From: Nitrososphaera_A sp036522495
GTDB taxonomy: Archaea; Thermoproteota; Nitrososphaeria; Nitrososphaerales; Nitrososphaeraceae
Direction: 5' to 3'
DNA: 45,166 nucleotides
NCBI GenBank assembly: GCA_036522495.1
Contig: DATDFS010000064.1
Span: 1 to 45,166, forward strand
This document shows, in pieces, positions 1 to 7,867 of this stretch. Every line of letters begins with the position of its first letter. The stretch's first letter is position 1. Made by a program: the position numbers and the translations under genes. A model generated the notes under the pieces. That model saw only the letters and a list, made by a program, of their open reading frames with translations, was not told the DNA's origin and did no database searches.

Positions 1-404
1 CAGAGCATTTATTATTGCCATTTGTCAAAAGAAATCATGTATCAATCAATCTGGAATTGGATACTACATTATTATAAACCGACCAACAAAGGTATGGCAG
101 AAGAAGAGAGAACGAAAATATCGCAATTCATTATATAGATGAACCAGTGATTTGAGTAGGTAGGTAGAGAGAAGAAGTAGTAGTCTGGTTATAGATGGAT
201 GGATGGATTGCAATTGAACCTAAAAGTAAAACAATTCTGGATATGTATGCATGCGTATTTCTCTAGAAAGGAGTATGATTATATTTGCTAAGTGAACAAA
301 GCCATCTAGGAGCCAGCATATCACAAGATTGTGCATACAACAGGTTTGTCTACAATACTGCCTGATGTTATGACATGTAATACGATTGATTTAATACAAA
401 CTTA
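1..404. other. Left-edge intergenic stretch, no gene recognised
   Basis: No convincing reading frame or RNA gene is visible. The stretch is AT-rich and contains short tetranucleotide runs: three to four copies of a GGAT unit near 195-208 and of a GTAG unit near 157-170. It lies downstream of the minus-strand TFB gene and may contain its 3' end. A 14-codon ATG frame near 103-147 is too short to support. Confidence 0.5.
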
Positions 405-1331
405 TTATGGAAAGATCTTCTTCACATCTTGAAATCTTTTTCTTAATGTTACTATACTGGTGTCTCCGGCAACGGCAATCTGTGCTTGGCTGACTTTTTC
501 ATTTTCCTTTAAACACGCGGCGTATAGTACTGCCACAGCAAGAGCATTGGGGTCCTTGCCATATGACACGGGATTTTCTTTGATTGTAGTTAGCATTTCA
601 AGAGCTTTTCTATATGCTTTTTCGCTTACCTTTGCTTTATTGGCTATTTTGGCAAGATATACGTTAGAATCGATTACTGGCAAATGAAGCTTCAAATGCC
701 TTACAAGCAACCGATAACATTTTCCAGCAAATATTGAATCCGTATTCGCAGTCTCTGCGATTTCGTCAAGTGTTCGGGGTATGTTCAATTCCCTACATGC
801 CGCATAAACCGAGGCAACAATTAAGGCTCGAATTGATCTTCCTTTAATGATTCGTTTATCAAGTGCCTTACGGTAATTGTACGCTGATTTTTCTATTAGC
901 GCGTCATTTAAAGAAAGCTTATCCTTTATCGTACTCAAAATAGCAAAAGCATTCTTGAGGTTGCGGTGATAACTTCTATTATTGCTGGAAATTTTATTCC
1001 ATCGCCGCATCCTTTGCACTTTACTCATCTGGTCAGAACTAATTGCAGCGCCATTTGCATCTACATTTGAGTAAGATATGAAGGTAGAAAGGCCCATATC
1101 ATGGAATGCTAAGGACGTTGGCATCCCGGTCCGACTCTTACTTTCAATATCCTCACCTGAATAAATTCTCCATTCGGGTCCCAAAGACTCGTTGTTGTCA
1201 CGAACTACCATTCCACATGAACTACACACTGTTTCGCTAGTTTCTGCATCGAAGACTAAAGCCCTGCTATCGCAAAGTCCGCATACATCATTTCCAACCT
1301 TGAACGAAGCCCATGGTTCTTGTTTCATCAA
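405..1331 (-). CDS. tfb: Transcription initiation factor IIB (TFB)
   Basis: Archaeal basal transcription factor that bridges TBP on the TATA box and RNA polymerase. The 308-residue length is normal for the family. An N-terminal zinc ribbon is visible (Cys17, Cys20, Cys36, Cys39, with the typical CSSCGMVV ending), followed by the B-reader/linker segment and two cyclin-like repeats at roughly residues 105-200 and 205-305. The repeats show family-typical stretches such as IKGRSIRALIVASVYAACRE and a second copy ending in AVLYAAC. It reads away from the rest of the cluster, and TBP, Rpo7 and Spt4 are encoded within the next 6 kb. Thaumarchaea usually encode several TFB paralogues, so this may be one of a set; which one cannot be told here. 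The first two codons are both Met, so the start is uncertain by one residue. Confidence 0.97.
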   Translation of the reverse strand: MMKQEPWASFKVGNDVCGLCDSRALVFDAETSETVCSSCGMVVRDNNESLGPEWRIYSGEDIESKSRTGMPTSLAFHDMGLSTFISYSNVDANGAAISSDQMSKVQRMRRWNKISSNNRSYHRNLKNAFAILSTIKDKLSLNDALIEKSAYNYRKALDKRIIKGRSIRALIVASVYAACRELNIPRTLDEIAETANTDSIFAGKCYRLLVRHLKLHLPVIDSNVYLAKIANKAKVSEKAYRKALEMLTTIKENPVSYGKDPNALAVAVLYAACLKENEKVSQAQIAVAGDTSIVTLRKRFQDVKKIFP

Positions 1332-1493
1332 TTCTTATTATCGTCAATAAGAGAGTTGTAGTCAATATAGGGAACATGTTTACAATAGCACTTTTAGTGC
1401 ATTCAAAGTGTTCATTTCGTTATTTTGAATACAGGATCATACCTTCAGAAGCTCTTTATTACAGTGAATCTAAAACAATCACTGTGTGTTAAT

Positions 1494-2063
1494 ATGGCAC
1501 CAAATTTAACCGGTGACGCCCGTTCTGCAACGGTAACTAGATCGTTTAGGTTTGAAAGTGCTTTATCAAAAATTTTAGACGAGGAGGCAGGAAGAATGGG
1601 TGTTTCTGTAAATGCATTGGTCGGCATCATTCTGAAAAGGTATAGTGAGTTTACGAGGTATTTATCGAAGATAGACATGATTGTTGTTAACCGCGAGTTG
1701 TTGATTTCTTTGCTTGAATCCAGTGATGAGGACTATCTCTATGAGTTGGGTGTAAAGTTAGGGAAGACAGTACCGGTTGATACAATTATGTTCTGGAAAA
1801 AGGATCTATCTGAAGAATCTGTATTAGAGTATATAGAAAAAATTATTTGTAGATATGGTTATCTTGGTACCTACGATGAAGTGTCTCAATCTAGCAGTCG
1901 AACTATTGTAATAAGACATCGGTTAGGGAGAAATGGATCAAAATTCTTTGAAGGATACCTCAGCTCCGCTCTGAAAAATACTATTGGGAGAGACGCGATA
2001 TTTGAAGTGACAGACTCTTCGGTTAAATTTGAAATAAAGAACTTGGTCAATAACCATCAATAA
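1494..2063 (+). CDS. Hypothetical protein with N-terminal ribbon-helix-helix-like segment
   Basis: Not a family I can name. The frame is open from a TTG at 1425, but the ATG at 1494 gives a protein of 189 residues beginning MAPNLTGDARS, which looks the better start because the upstream codons are unremarkable. Residues about 12-50 read like a ribbon-helix-helix motif: a short strand (TRSFRF), then two amphipathic helices separated by a GVSVN turn (residues around EEAGRMGVSVNALVGIILKR). The rest is mixed alpha/beta without a known motif and has no membrane segment. A DNA-binding regulator is possible but inferred only from the N-terminal pattern. It sits alone between tfb, which diverges from it, and the rpo7-spt4 pair on the same strand. 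Confidence 0.6.
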   Translation: MAPNLTGDARSATVTRSFRFESALSKILDEEAGRMGVSVNALVGIILKRYSEFTRYLSKIDMIVVNRELLISLLESSDEDYLYELGVKLGKTVPVDTIMFWKKDLSEESVLEYIEKIICRYGYLGTYDEVSQSSSRTIVIRHRLGRNGSKFFEGYLSSALKNTIGRDAIFEVTDSSVKFEIKNLVNNHQ

Positions 2064-2116
2064 TAAATTATCCAAAGGTTCATAAATTGATATTTAGGTT
2101 ATCAATGCATTCAAAA

Positions 2117-2716
2117 ATGTTTGCCAGAGCATACATGAGTGATGTAGTGAGAATTCCTCCTAATAGACTGACAAACTCTCTGAAGGACACTGCTATTGGA
2201 ATTTTAAAGGAAAAGTATGAAAGCATGATCAGTCCAGAGCTCGGTTACGTAGTAATGATTATAGATGCAACTGCGAATGCTGTTGGGAAGTTGGTTGCAG
2301 GTGATGGGGCAACTTACCACAAGGTTACTTTTGAGGCATTGACATTTTATCCAAAACTCCAAGAAGTAGTCGAAGGTGAAGTTGTAGAGATTACTGACTT
2401 CGGAGCTTTTGTTAGGATTGGGCCGACTGATGCTCTGCTACATTTATCCCAAATAACAGATGATTATCTGAAAAGTGACGTAAAGCAGGGAGTAATTGTC
2501 GCTAATCAAAGTGCAAAGTCGCTCAAGATAGGTTCAAGAATACGTGCTAGGGTGACAGCCGTAAGTCTTGGTAAGGGAGCCGCAATGGGCAAAATTGGCA
2601 TAACTTGCAGACAACCATTCCTTGGCGCAAGCGAATGGATAGAGCAGGAAATAAAGAAGGCAAAACAGCCGCCAGCAGCTGCAGCGACAAAGAAAGGAGG
2701 GGCAGCAAGTAGGTGA
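2117..2716 (+). CDS. rpo7: DNA-directed RNA polymerase subunit Rpo7 (E')
   Basis: Stalk subunit of archaeal RNA polymerase, homologous to eukaryotic RPB7; with Rpo4 it binds emerging RNA and helps open-complex formation. An N-terminal RNP-like domain begins with the typical DVVRIPP segment, and an S1 RNA-binding domain follows from about residue 83 (VVEGEVVEITDFGAFVRIGP, then LLHLSQI). The C-terminus is an Ala/Lys-rich tail. The frame is open from 2087, but family members start only a few residues before the DVVRIPP segment, so the ATG at 2117 (MFARAY, 199 residues) is preferred over 2087 or 2105. The stop overlaps the GTG start of spt4 by four bases, so the two are co-transcribed. Confidence 0.96.
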   Translation: MFARAYMSDVVRIPPNRLTNSLKDTAIGILKEKYESMISPELGYVVMIIDATANAVGKLVAGDGATYHKVTFEALTFYPKLQEVVEGEVVEITDFGAFVRIGPTDALLHLSQITDDYLKSDVKQGVIVANQSAKSLKIGSRIRARVTAVSLGKGAAMGKIGITCRQPFLGASEWIEQEIKKAKQPPAAAATKKGGAASR

Positions 2717-2901
2717 CTAGAGAAGTTGCCTGTAAAAAGTGCAAAGCTGTTACTATTGGAAAAGTATGTCCTATTTGTAAATCAACAGATCTCACTCCAG
2801 ACTGGTCTGGAATTATTATCATTTTTGATGCTTCAAAATCTCAAATAGCCGCTACTCTTGACATTTCAATTCCTCACAAGTACGCTCTCAAAGTTTCATA
2901 G
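2713..2901 (+). CDS. spt4: Transcription elongation factor Spt4 (RpoE2)
   Basis: Small zinc protein that pairs with Spt5 as the universal elongation factor bound to the polymerase clamp. It has 62 residues, normal for archaeal Spt4, with two CxxC pairs (Cys7/Cys10 and Cys19/Cys22) and the typical following segment (LTPDWSGIIIIFD). The GTG start overlaps the rpo7 stop (GTGA), which is the common archaeal rpo7-spt4 arrangement. nadC begins 14 bp downstream on the same strand, so the three genes are probably one transcript. Confidence 0.95.
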   Translation: MTREVACKKCKAVTIGKVCPICKSTDLTPDWSGIIIIFDASKSQIAATLDISIPHKYALKVS

Positions 2902-2915
2902 AAGTTACCGAGAAA

Positions 2916-3788
2916 ATGAAAAATTTGCAGATGTATCTAAAGGTTCGAGAATCACTGACAAGTTTTCTGAGGGAAGATATTGAAACTGGGGACATAACCA
3001 GCAACAGCATTATTTCACCTAATATTTCTGCTCGAGCCCAAATTATATGCAAAACTAAAAAGACGGCAATGGTTTGCGGTCTCGAAGAGGCCAGTATGGT
3101 TTTTGACATTTGTGATTGCAGGACCCAGACGTTAGTCAGGGATGGTGGAATGGTAAAAAATCAAGATGTAGTGATGGATGTAACCGGAAGAGCACTATCT
3201 ATTTTAAAGGCAGAAAGAACTGCGCTCAACTTAATAATGAGAATGAGCGGCATCGCAACCGAAACCAGAAAGTTCATTGAGTTGATAGGTGTTTACAAGG
3301 ATTCTGTTAGAATTGCATGTACACGTAAAACTGCGCCAGGTTTGCGGTTCTTCGATAAGAAGGCCGTGTCGATAGGTGGTGGAGATACCCACCGAATGGC
3401 TCTAGATGACATGGTTTTGATAAAGGATAATCATCTTGTATTTTCTGAATCTATAGAAAAATCTATTAAACTCGCAAGACGGAATACTGGCTCGTCTGTG
3501 AGAGTGGAATGTGAGGCGACCACATTGGATGATGTAATTGCAGCGATCAATGCTGGTGCTGAGATTATAATGCTCGATAACTTTTCTCCACCAGAGGTAA
3601 TTAGAACAATAAGGGAAATCACAAAAAAGGGCATTCGAAATAGAGCTAAATTGGAGATTTCTGGAGGAATAACCTTGCAAAATGTGAAATCTTATGCAAA
3701 ATCAAAACCCGATATAATTTCGATTGGTCATCTAACTCATTCGCCAGAGGCAGTTGATTTCAGTCTAGAGATGATCCAGAAAATCTGA
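2916..3788 (+). CDS. nadC: Quinolinate phosphoribosyltransferase (carboxylating)
   Basis: Last de novo step to the NAD precursor nicotinate mononucleotide: quinolinate plus PRPP gives NaMN, CO2 and pyrophosphate. The protein has 290 residues, normal for NadC. Diagnostic segments are present: the ERTALNLIMRMSGIAT helix, the active-site loop TRKTAPGLR followed by DKKAV and GGGDTHR, KDNH, and the C-terminal barrel motifs EIIMLDN and LEISGGIT. It lies 14 bp after spt4 and converges on nadA with about 40 bp between the stops. nadA and nadX are encoded on the opposite strand, so the pathway is complete within 3.3 kb. Confidence 0.97.
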   Translation: MKNLQMYLKVRESLTSFLREDIETGDITSNSIISPNISARAQIICKTKKTAMVCGLEEASMVFDICDCRTQTLVRDGGMVKNQDVVMDVTGRALSILKAERTALNLIMRMSGIATETRKFIELIGVYKDSVRIACTRKTAPGLRFFDKKAVSIGGGDTHRMALDDMVLIKDNHLVFSESIEKSIKLARRNTGSSVRVECEATTLDDVIAAINAGAEIIMLDNFSPPEVIRTIREITKKGIRNRAKLEISGGITLQNVKSYAKSKPDIISIGHLTHSPEAVDFSLEMIQKI

Positions 3789-3828
3789 TAATGGCCGCAG
3801 TTTAGAATGAATATTAAGTTAACAATTT

Positions 3829-4782
3829 CTACGATACTGCCAACATTCGGGCTATTGAACGTTGAGCTTTCTCAGCAATATTAGTGGGAACCTTGACTTC
3901 ATATACATCATTTACAAGCGAATTGTAAACCTTTTCTAGATTAATCTTTTTCATATATTTGCATACCGCATCTTCTTTGAGTGGAATGAATTCTTTGTTT
4001 TGGGGGTTTTCCTTCTTCATTCTATGAATAATACCCGTCTCTGTTGCAATTACAAATTGCTTCGCATTTGATGTTCTGGCATGATTCATCATTCCTTCTG
4101 TTGATAATATATATCCTGTCTTTGTCAATTCACCTGTTGCCATATGATAGAGTGTAGATGATGTACAGCTGCATTCTGGATGAACCAAAAATTCTGCGTT
4201 TGGAAAAGTTGAGAGCATATTATTGATTTCTTCTGCATTTATGCCAGCATGTACATGGCATTCACCAGGCCAAATATACATATTTTTCCTCTTAGTTACT
4301 TTTGCTACGTAAGATCCCAAGAACAAATCGGGTAGAAAAAGGATTTCTCTATTTGCGGGTATGCTATTCACCACTTTAACTGCATTGGAAGACGTACAAC
4401 AATAATCCGATAGCGCCTTTACTTCAGCTGAAGTGTTAACATAAGATACTATTACCGCGTTCGGATGTTCTGTGATCCAAGTTTTTAATTCATCAGCGTT
4501 AATCGTAGAGGCTAGGGAACATCCAGCGCCTAGATCAGGAATTAAGACCTTCTTCTCTGGGCAGATGATTGAGGCTGTTTCAGCCATGAAATGGACACCA
4601 CAGAATATTATAATGTCAGCTTTAGTTTGCGCAGCATTTCTTGATAGAGCTAATGAATCACCTATGAAGTCTGCTACGTCCTGTACTTCCGGGATCTGAT
4701 AGTTATGTGCAATAATTACTGCATTCTTTTGTTCTTTTAAAGCCAAAATTCGGTTCCTGTGGTCAACATCCTGCATTGTCAT
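3829..4782 (-). CDS. nadA: Quinolinate synthase A
   Basis: [4Fe-4S] enzyme condensing iminoaspartate with dihydroxyacetone phosphate to quinolinate. The protein has the three repeated NadA-type domains: an early IAHNYQIPEVQDVADFIGDS segment, GVHFMAETA, the GAGCS cysteine, HPECSC with the second cluster cysteine, and a third cysteine near the C-terminus (AVCKYM). The frame is open from a TTG at 4797; I prefer the ATG at 4782 (MTMQDVDHRN), with another ATG at 4776 possible. A TTTAAA box about 40 bp upstream of that ATG would give an approximately leaderless transcript. Aspartate dehydrogenase NadX, encoded upstream on the same strand, supplies the substrate. Confidence 0.96.
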   Translation of the reverse strand: MTMQDVDHRNRILALKEQKNAVIIAHNYQIPEVQDVADFIGDSLALSRNAAQTKADIIIFCGVHFMAETASIICPEKKVLIPDLGAGCSLASTINADELKTWITEHPNAVIVSYVNTSAEVKALSDYCCTSSNAVKVVNSIPANREILFLPDLFLGSYVAKVTKRKNMYIWPGECHVHAGINAEEINNMLSTFPNAEFLVHPECSCTSSTLYHMATGELTKTGYILSTEGMMNHARTSNAKQFVIATETGIIHRMKKENPQNKEFIPLKEDAVCKYMKKINLEKVYNSLVNDVYEVKVPTNIAEKAQRSIARMLAVS

Positions 4783-5021
4783 TTCGATAGATAACAAGGA
4801 TCCTATGTCAACTACTACATTTAAAGTAGTATAATCGAGGACAGCATTGTCCTATAGCTGTATAGTATAGGCAATACTTGCCTCCTTTCGATATCAAGAG
4901 GGTGTGATAATAACATCTGTTACTTACAACATGTGTTTGGTTAAAAGTATCAGACACTATTGGCCATATTCTTGCTATAGAATGAAATTAAAAAACAAAG
5001 GTTCTACTGCTAGTACAGTAT

Positions 5022-5288
5022 TTAACTTGTTGTCTGTTCCGTAGTTGTCGTAGCGGTTGAAGCACCATCGACTATTTCTGCGATGGCAAATCTGTTTCCT
5101 ACTTGAAGTACCCGAATCTTTGCATTCTGACCCACCTTTCCGTCCTTAACAAAGATTACAAACCCCTGTATTCTTGCAATACCGTCTCCCTTTCTGCTGA
5201 TCTCTGTGACCTGAACATCGTATTCTTTGCCTGTCTCGACTGGCTTAGGACCAAAGTTGTCGTTTCTTCTAAATCCTCCGTAGCTCAT
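5022..5288 (-). CDS. TRAM domain protein
   Basis: Small single-domain TRAM protein of 88 residues. The TRAM fold is a beta-barrel that binds RNA; stand-alone TRAM proteins are common in archaea and have been proposed to act as RNA chaperones. The core is recognisable in GKEYDVQVTEISRKGDGIAR followed by GFVIFVKDGKVGQ and RVLQVGNRFAIAEIV. The N-terminus has Tyr/Gly/Arg residues and the C-terminus is a short Thr-rich tail. It lies between nadX and nadA on the same strand, 85 bp after nadX. Nothing in the sequence links it mechanistically to NAD synthesis. Confidence 0.93.
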   Translation of the reverse strand: MSYGGFRRNDNFGPKPVETGKEYDVQVTEISRKGDGIARIQGFVIFVKDGKVGQNAKIRVLQVGNRFAIAEIVDGASTATTTTEQTTS

Positions 5289-5373
5289 CCTTTATACCAG
5301 TTGGAACCAAATCAAAACCACATATAAACTGTCGAGTACACCAGATGGTAAAAAAAATGAATCATTTAATCGA

Positions 5374-6213
5374 TCATGTTCCTATTCTAATGCTATCATC
5401 GCAAGCTGAACGTAAACATTCTATTGCTGATAACACCGCCAGAAAACTTGTCTTCGGATTAGTCGGACTAGGTATGTTACGAACGGAAATTATCATTTCA
5501 CCAAACTTGCCATTAGCGGCAATTTCATGTTGATTCATACTTGTATAGGGGTCTACGATGATTTTGACTTTTGTTCTCTCTATTCCAATTCCAGCTAAAC
5601 TTAGTATTGCAGCAACATTTACATTTGCTGGGAATTGCTTTACAGCATCTGCAGCAGAACCTTCGTAGATTATTGTTTTCTCAGTTATAGCATATACATC
5701 AATTCTTGTCATATTGAAAAAAGGAGCATCAGCAAGGGCTCTTGGATTTTTTGTTGTAGTAAGTATTACTGAATCAAGGAGTTGTCTTACACTACGGATA
5801 GCATCAATACCAGCTATGGCACCAGTAGGCACATAAATACGACTGGAACTATGAGATGCAATATCGAGTAATTCGGACAGGAGAACTGGATCTGCAAGAG
5901 CACCGACACTCATGATAATCAAACTTTTACCCTGTTCTACTATTTTTTTACTAAATCGATTAACAGCATCCTGTGAGGCAGACTCAACAATAATATCCGT
6001 ATCTCTGAAAGAAGATGAAGCGATGAATTTTGAAAAGTCGGTAAATGTACGAGGATTACTAGATCGGAGTTTAGATCCCAGTGATAGGGCGGCATGATCC
6101 GCTGCATCAAAAAGAGAAATAATAGAAGCATTCTTTATCTTACCCTCGTCAACAGCAAAGGCAAGCTCGCTTCCGATAGTGCCACATCCTATGATGCCTA
6201 CTTTTTTTGACAT
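5374..6213 (-). CDS. nadX: L-aspartate dehydrogenase
   Basis: NAD(P)-dependent oxidation of L-aspartate to iminoaspartate, the oxygen-independent replacement for aspartate oxidase NadB and the substrate source for NadA. The protein has 279 residues. The Rossmann motif is GIIGCGTIGSELA at residues 6-18 (Gly9, Gly11, Gly14). The aspartate-dehydrogenase segments IIVESASQDAV, IIMSVGALAD, YVPTGAIAGIDAI and NVNVAAILSLAGIGIE follow in order. It lies 85 bp after the S30e gene on the same strand. The position with nadA and nadC supports the NAD role over a generic oxidoreductase. Confidence 0.94.
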   Translation of the reverse strand: MSKKVGIIGCGTIGSELAFAVDEGKIKNASIISLFDAADHAALSLGSKLRSSNPRTFTDFSKFIASSSFRDTDIIVESASQDAVNRFSKKIVEQGKSLIIMSVGALADPVLLSELLDIASHSSSRIYVPTGAIAGIDAIRSVRQLLDSVILTTTKNPRALADAPFFNMTRIDVYAITEKTIIYEGSAADAVKQFPANVNVAAILSLAGIGIERTKVKIIVDPYTSMNQHEIAANGKFGEMIISVRNIPSPTNPKTSFLAVLSAIECLRSACDDSIRIGT

Positions 6214-6298
6214 TCTTTACTTGACCAGGAATCAGCATACATTCTTTATAGTCGACGCTCTAAGTTAATCGATTAAACTTGAGCTTTGAGGACATTTA

Positions 6299-6475
6299 TT
6301 ATCTTCTTCCGCGCTCCGGCCTTTTCTGTCCTGGTAACCTCCTTTTTTCAAAACGTCTGATAAAATTGTTCTTATTACGAACTTTTGATACAGGGCTCAG
6401 CCTGGGTCTGCCCTGAACTTTTGGGGTCTGCCCTCTTACTTTACCAGCTTTAGTCAACGATCCGTGTGTCGGCAT
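6299..6475 (-). CDS. rps30e: Ribosomal protein S30e
   Basis: A 58-residue, highly basic protein beginning MPTHGSLTKAGKVRGQTPK and ending in an Arg-rich tail, the hallmark of archaeal and eukaryotic small-subunit protein S30e. It is very short and easily missed. The ATG lies at 6473-6475 and the TAA at 6299-6301. It is on the same strand as nadX, 85 bp upstream, and diverges from tbp, which starts 163 bp away on the plus strand. Confidence 0.93.
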   Translation of the reverse strand: MPTHGSLTKAGKVRGQTPKVQGRPRLSPVSKVRNKNNFIRRFEKRRLPGQKRPERGRR

Positions 6476-6602
6476 ATCTATTTGTTACAAGCTATCAATT
6501 TAATATATGTATTGTCTCTAATTGTAATTATGTGGAGTTTTTTTCTGGACCATTGTTGTTTCCCCTTAAACTGGTCAAATGTACTATAAAGATTATGTAA
6601 CA

Positions 6603-6613
6603 GATATATATAC
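6603..6613 (+). promoter_or_regulatory. TATA-like box of the TBP gene
   Basis: The AT run GATATATATAC lies about 27-30 bp before the ATG at 6639, the spacing expected for an archaeal TATA box serving a leaderless or nearly leaderless transcript. A second TTTATAAAG at 6620-6628 is too close to the start codon to be the main box. If TBP binds here the gene may control itself, which is an inference. Confidence 0.5.
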
Positions 6614-6638
6614 AGCCCATTTATAAAGCCAATTCAGG

Positions 6639-7202
6639 ATGCCTCAAACCAAGCCTATTGTCAGCATCGAGAATGTAGTTGCTTCTGCAACTGTAAACCA
6701 AACTGTAAATCTGAACTTAATTACGCAGATCTTTCCCGATGTGGAGTATCATCCAGATCAATTCCCTGGACTTGTTTTCAGATTAAAATCACCGAAGACA
6801 GCTACGTTGATTTTTAGTTCTGGGAAGATGGTATGTACCGGGGCAAAGTCAGAAGAACAAGCCATTAAAGCAGTCAGAAATGTAGTTCAAAAATTGAAGA
6901 AGGGTGGAATCCCAATTGAACACGAACCACAGATTGAAATCCAAAATATTGTCGCCTCTGCAAGCCTTGGCGGGAAAATTCATCTCGAGCTTGCCGCTAG
7001 AGTACTACCTAGAAGTATGTATGAGCCAGAACAGTTTCCAGGTCTAATACACAGAATGCTGGACCCAAAAACAGTAATACTATTGTTTGCTAGTGGTAAG
7101 CTAGTTTGTACAGGCGCAAAGAAAGAAAGCGAAGTATATAGAGCAGTGCATAATCTACATACCTTGCTCGAAGAAAAGAATTTGATGATATATGAAAGCT
7201 AA
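6639..7202 (+). CDS. tbp: TATA-box-binding protein (TBP)
   Basis: Archaeal general transcription factor that binds and bends the TATA box. The 187 residues form two direct repeats (about 10-95 and 100-185). Each holds the signature pattern: an IV-ASA opening, a PEQFPGL-type turn (DQFPGLVFRL and EQFPGLIHRM), a (K/P)-rich strand, and the SGK-VCTGAK motif. It converges on pyrE with a four-base overlap of stop codons. TFB is encoded 5 kb away. Confidence 0.98.
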   Translation: MPQTKPIVSIENVVASATVNQTVNLNLITQIFPDVEYHPDQFPGLVFRLKSPKTATLIFSSGKMVCTGAKSEEQAIKAVRNVVQKLKKGGIPIEHEPQIEIQNIVASASLGGKIHLELAARVLPRSMYEPEQFPGLIHRMLDPKTVILLFASGKLVCTGAKKESEVYRAVHNLHTLLEEKNLMIYES

Positions 7203-7819
7203 TTAGTTTCCGACTCGAATTTATATTTTAATACGGATTCTAATATATTTTCGTCAATGAGACCTTTGTTGTTCAAAACACTAACAATTTCTTCGATCGT
7301 TGTTAGCGAAATAAAATTTACATCCTTTTTTCTTAGATTTTCTTCTGCTCCTTCAAGTCTACTTACTATAGCAAGAACATTTTCAACAACGCCACCATTT
7401 GACCGAATGACATCTACTGCATAACTAGTAGATATACCTGTAGTAGCAACATCATCAACCACCAATACTTTTCCACCAGGTTTAAGATACCCTTCGATCA
7501 TTTTAGTAATCCCGTGTCCTTTTGGTTCTTTTCTGACGTAGATAAACGGCTTTACTATTTCATATGCCAACGCAGAGCCAAATACTAGTCCTGAGGTTGG
7601 GATTGAACCAAGTGAGTCAAACTCTAGATCGATTTTAGACGCTATTTTGTCCCTTAGAGCTCCTATTGTAAGCCGGAAATGCCTGGGAAAACTTGCTATT
7701 GTTCGCAAGTCGATATAATAGGGACTTTCTTTGCCGCTGGTCAATTTAAATACTCCAAATTGTAAACCGTTAGTTTTTAGTAGAAAGGATGCAATTTCTG
7801 AAACAAAGTCTGTTTGCAT
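7199..7819 (-). CDS. pyrE: Orotate phosphoribosyltransferase
   Basis: Fifth step of pyrimidine synthesis: orotate plus PRPP gives orotidine 5'-monophosphate. The protein has 206 residues, normal for the family. The PyrE loop SGKESPYYIDLRTI is at about residues 28-41, and the PRPP-binding motif VLVVDDVATTGIS lies mid-protein. YVRKEPKGHG is the catalytic flexible loop. The gene is divergent from the LarA-like gene with only 48 bp between starts, so the two share a compact promoter region, and its 3' end overlaps tbp by four bases. Confidence 0.96.
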   Translation of the reverse strand: MQTDFVSEIASFLLKTNGLQFGVFKLTSGKESPYYIDLRTIASFPRHFRLTIGALRDKIASKIDLEFDSLGSIPTSGLVFGSALAYEIVKPFIYVRKEPKGHGITKMIEGYLKPGGKVLVVDDVATTGISTSYAVDVIRSNGGVVENVLAIVSRLEGAEENLRKKDVNFISLTTIEEIVSVLNNKGLIDENILESVLKYKFESETN

Positions 7820-7867
7820 TACGTTTTATATGAAATTGATTTATTTTAACTCTTTCAATTATTTGTA

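Noticed and set aside
460..687. 75-codon plus-strand frame inside tfb
   Set aside because: Antisense shadow of the TFB cyclin repeats.
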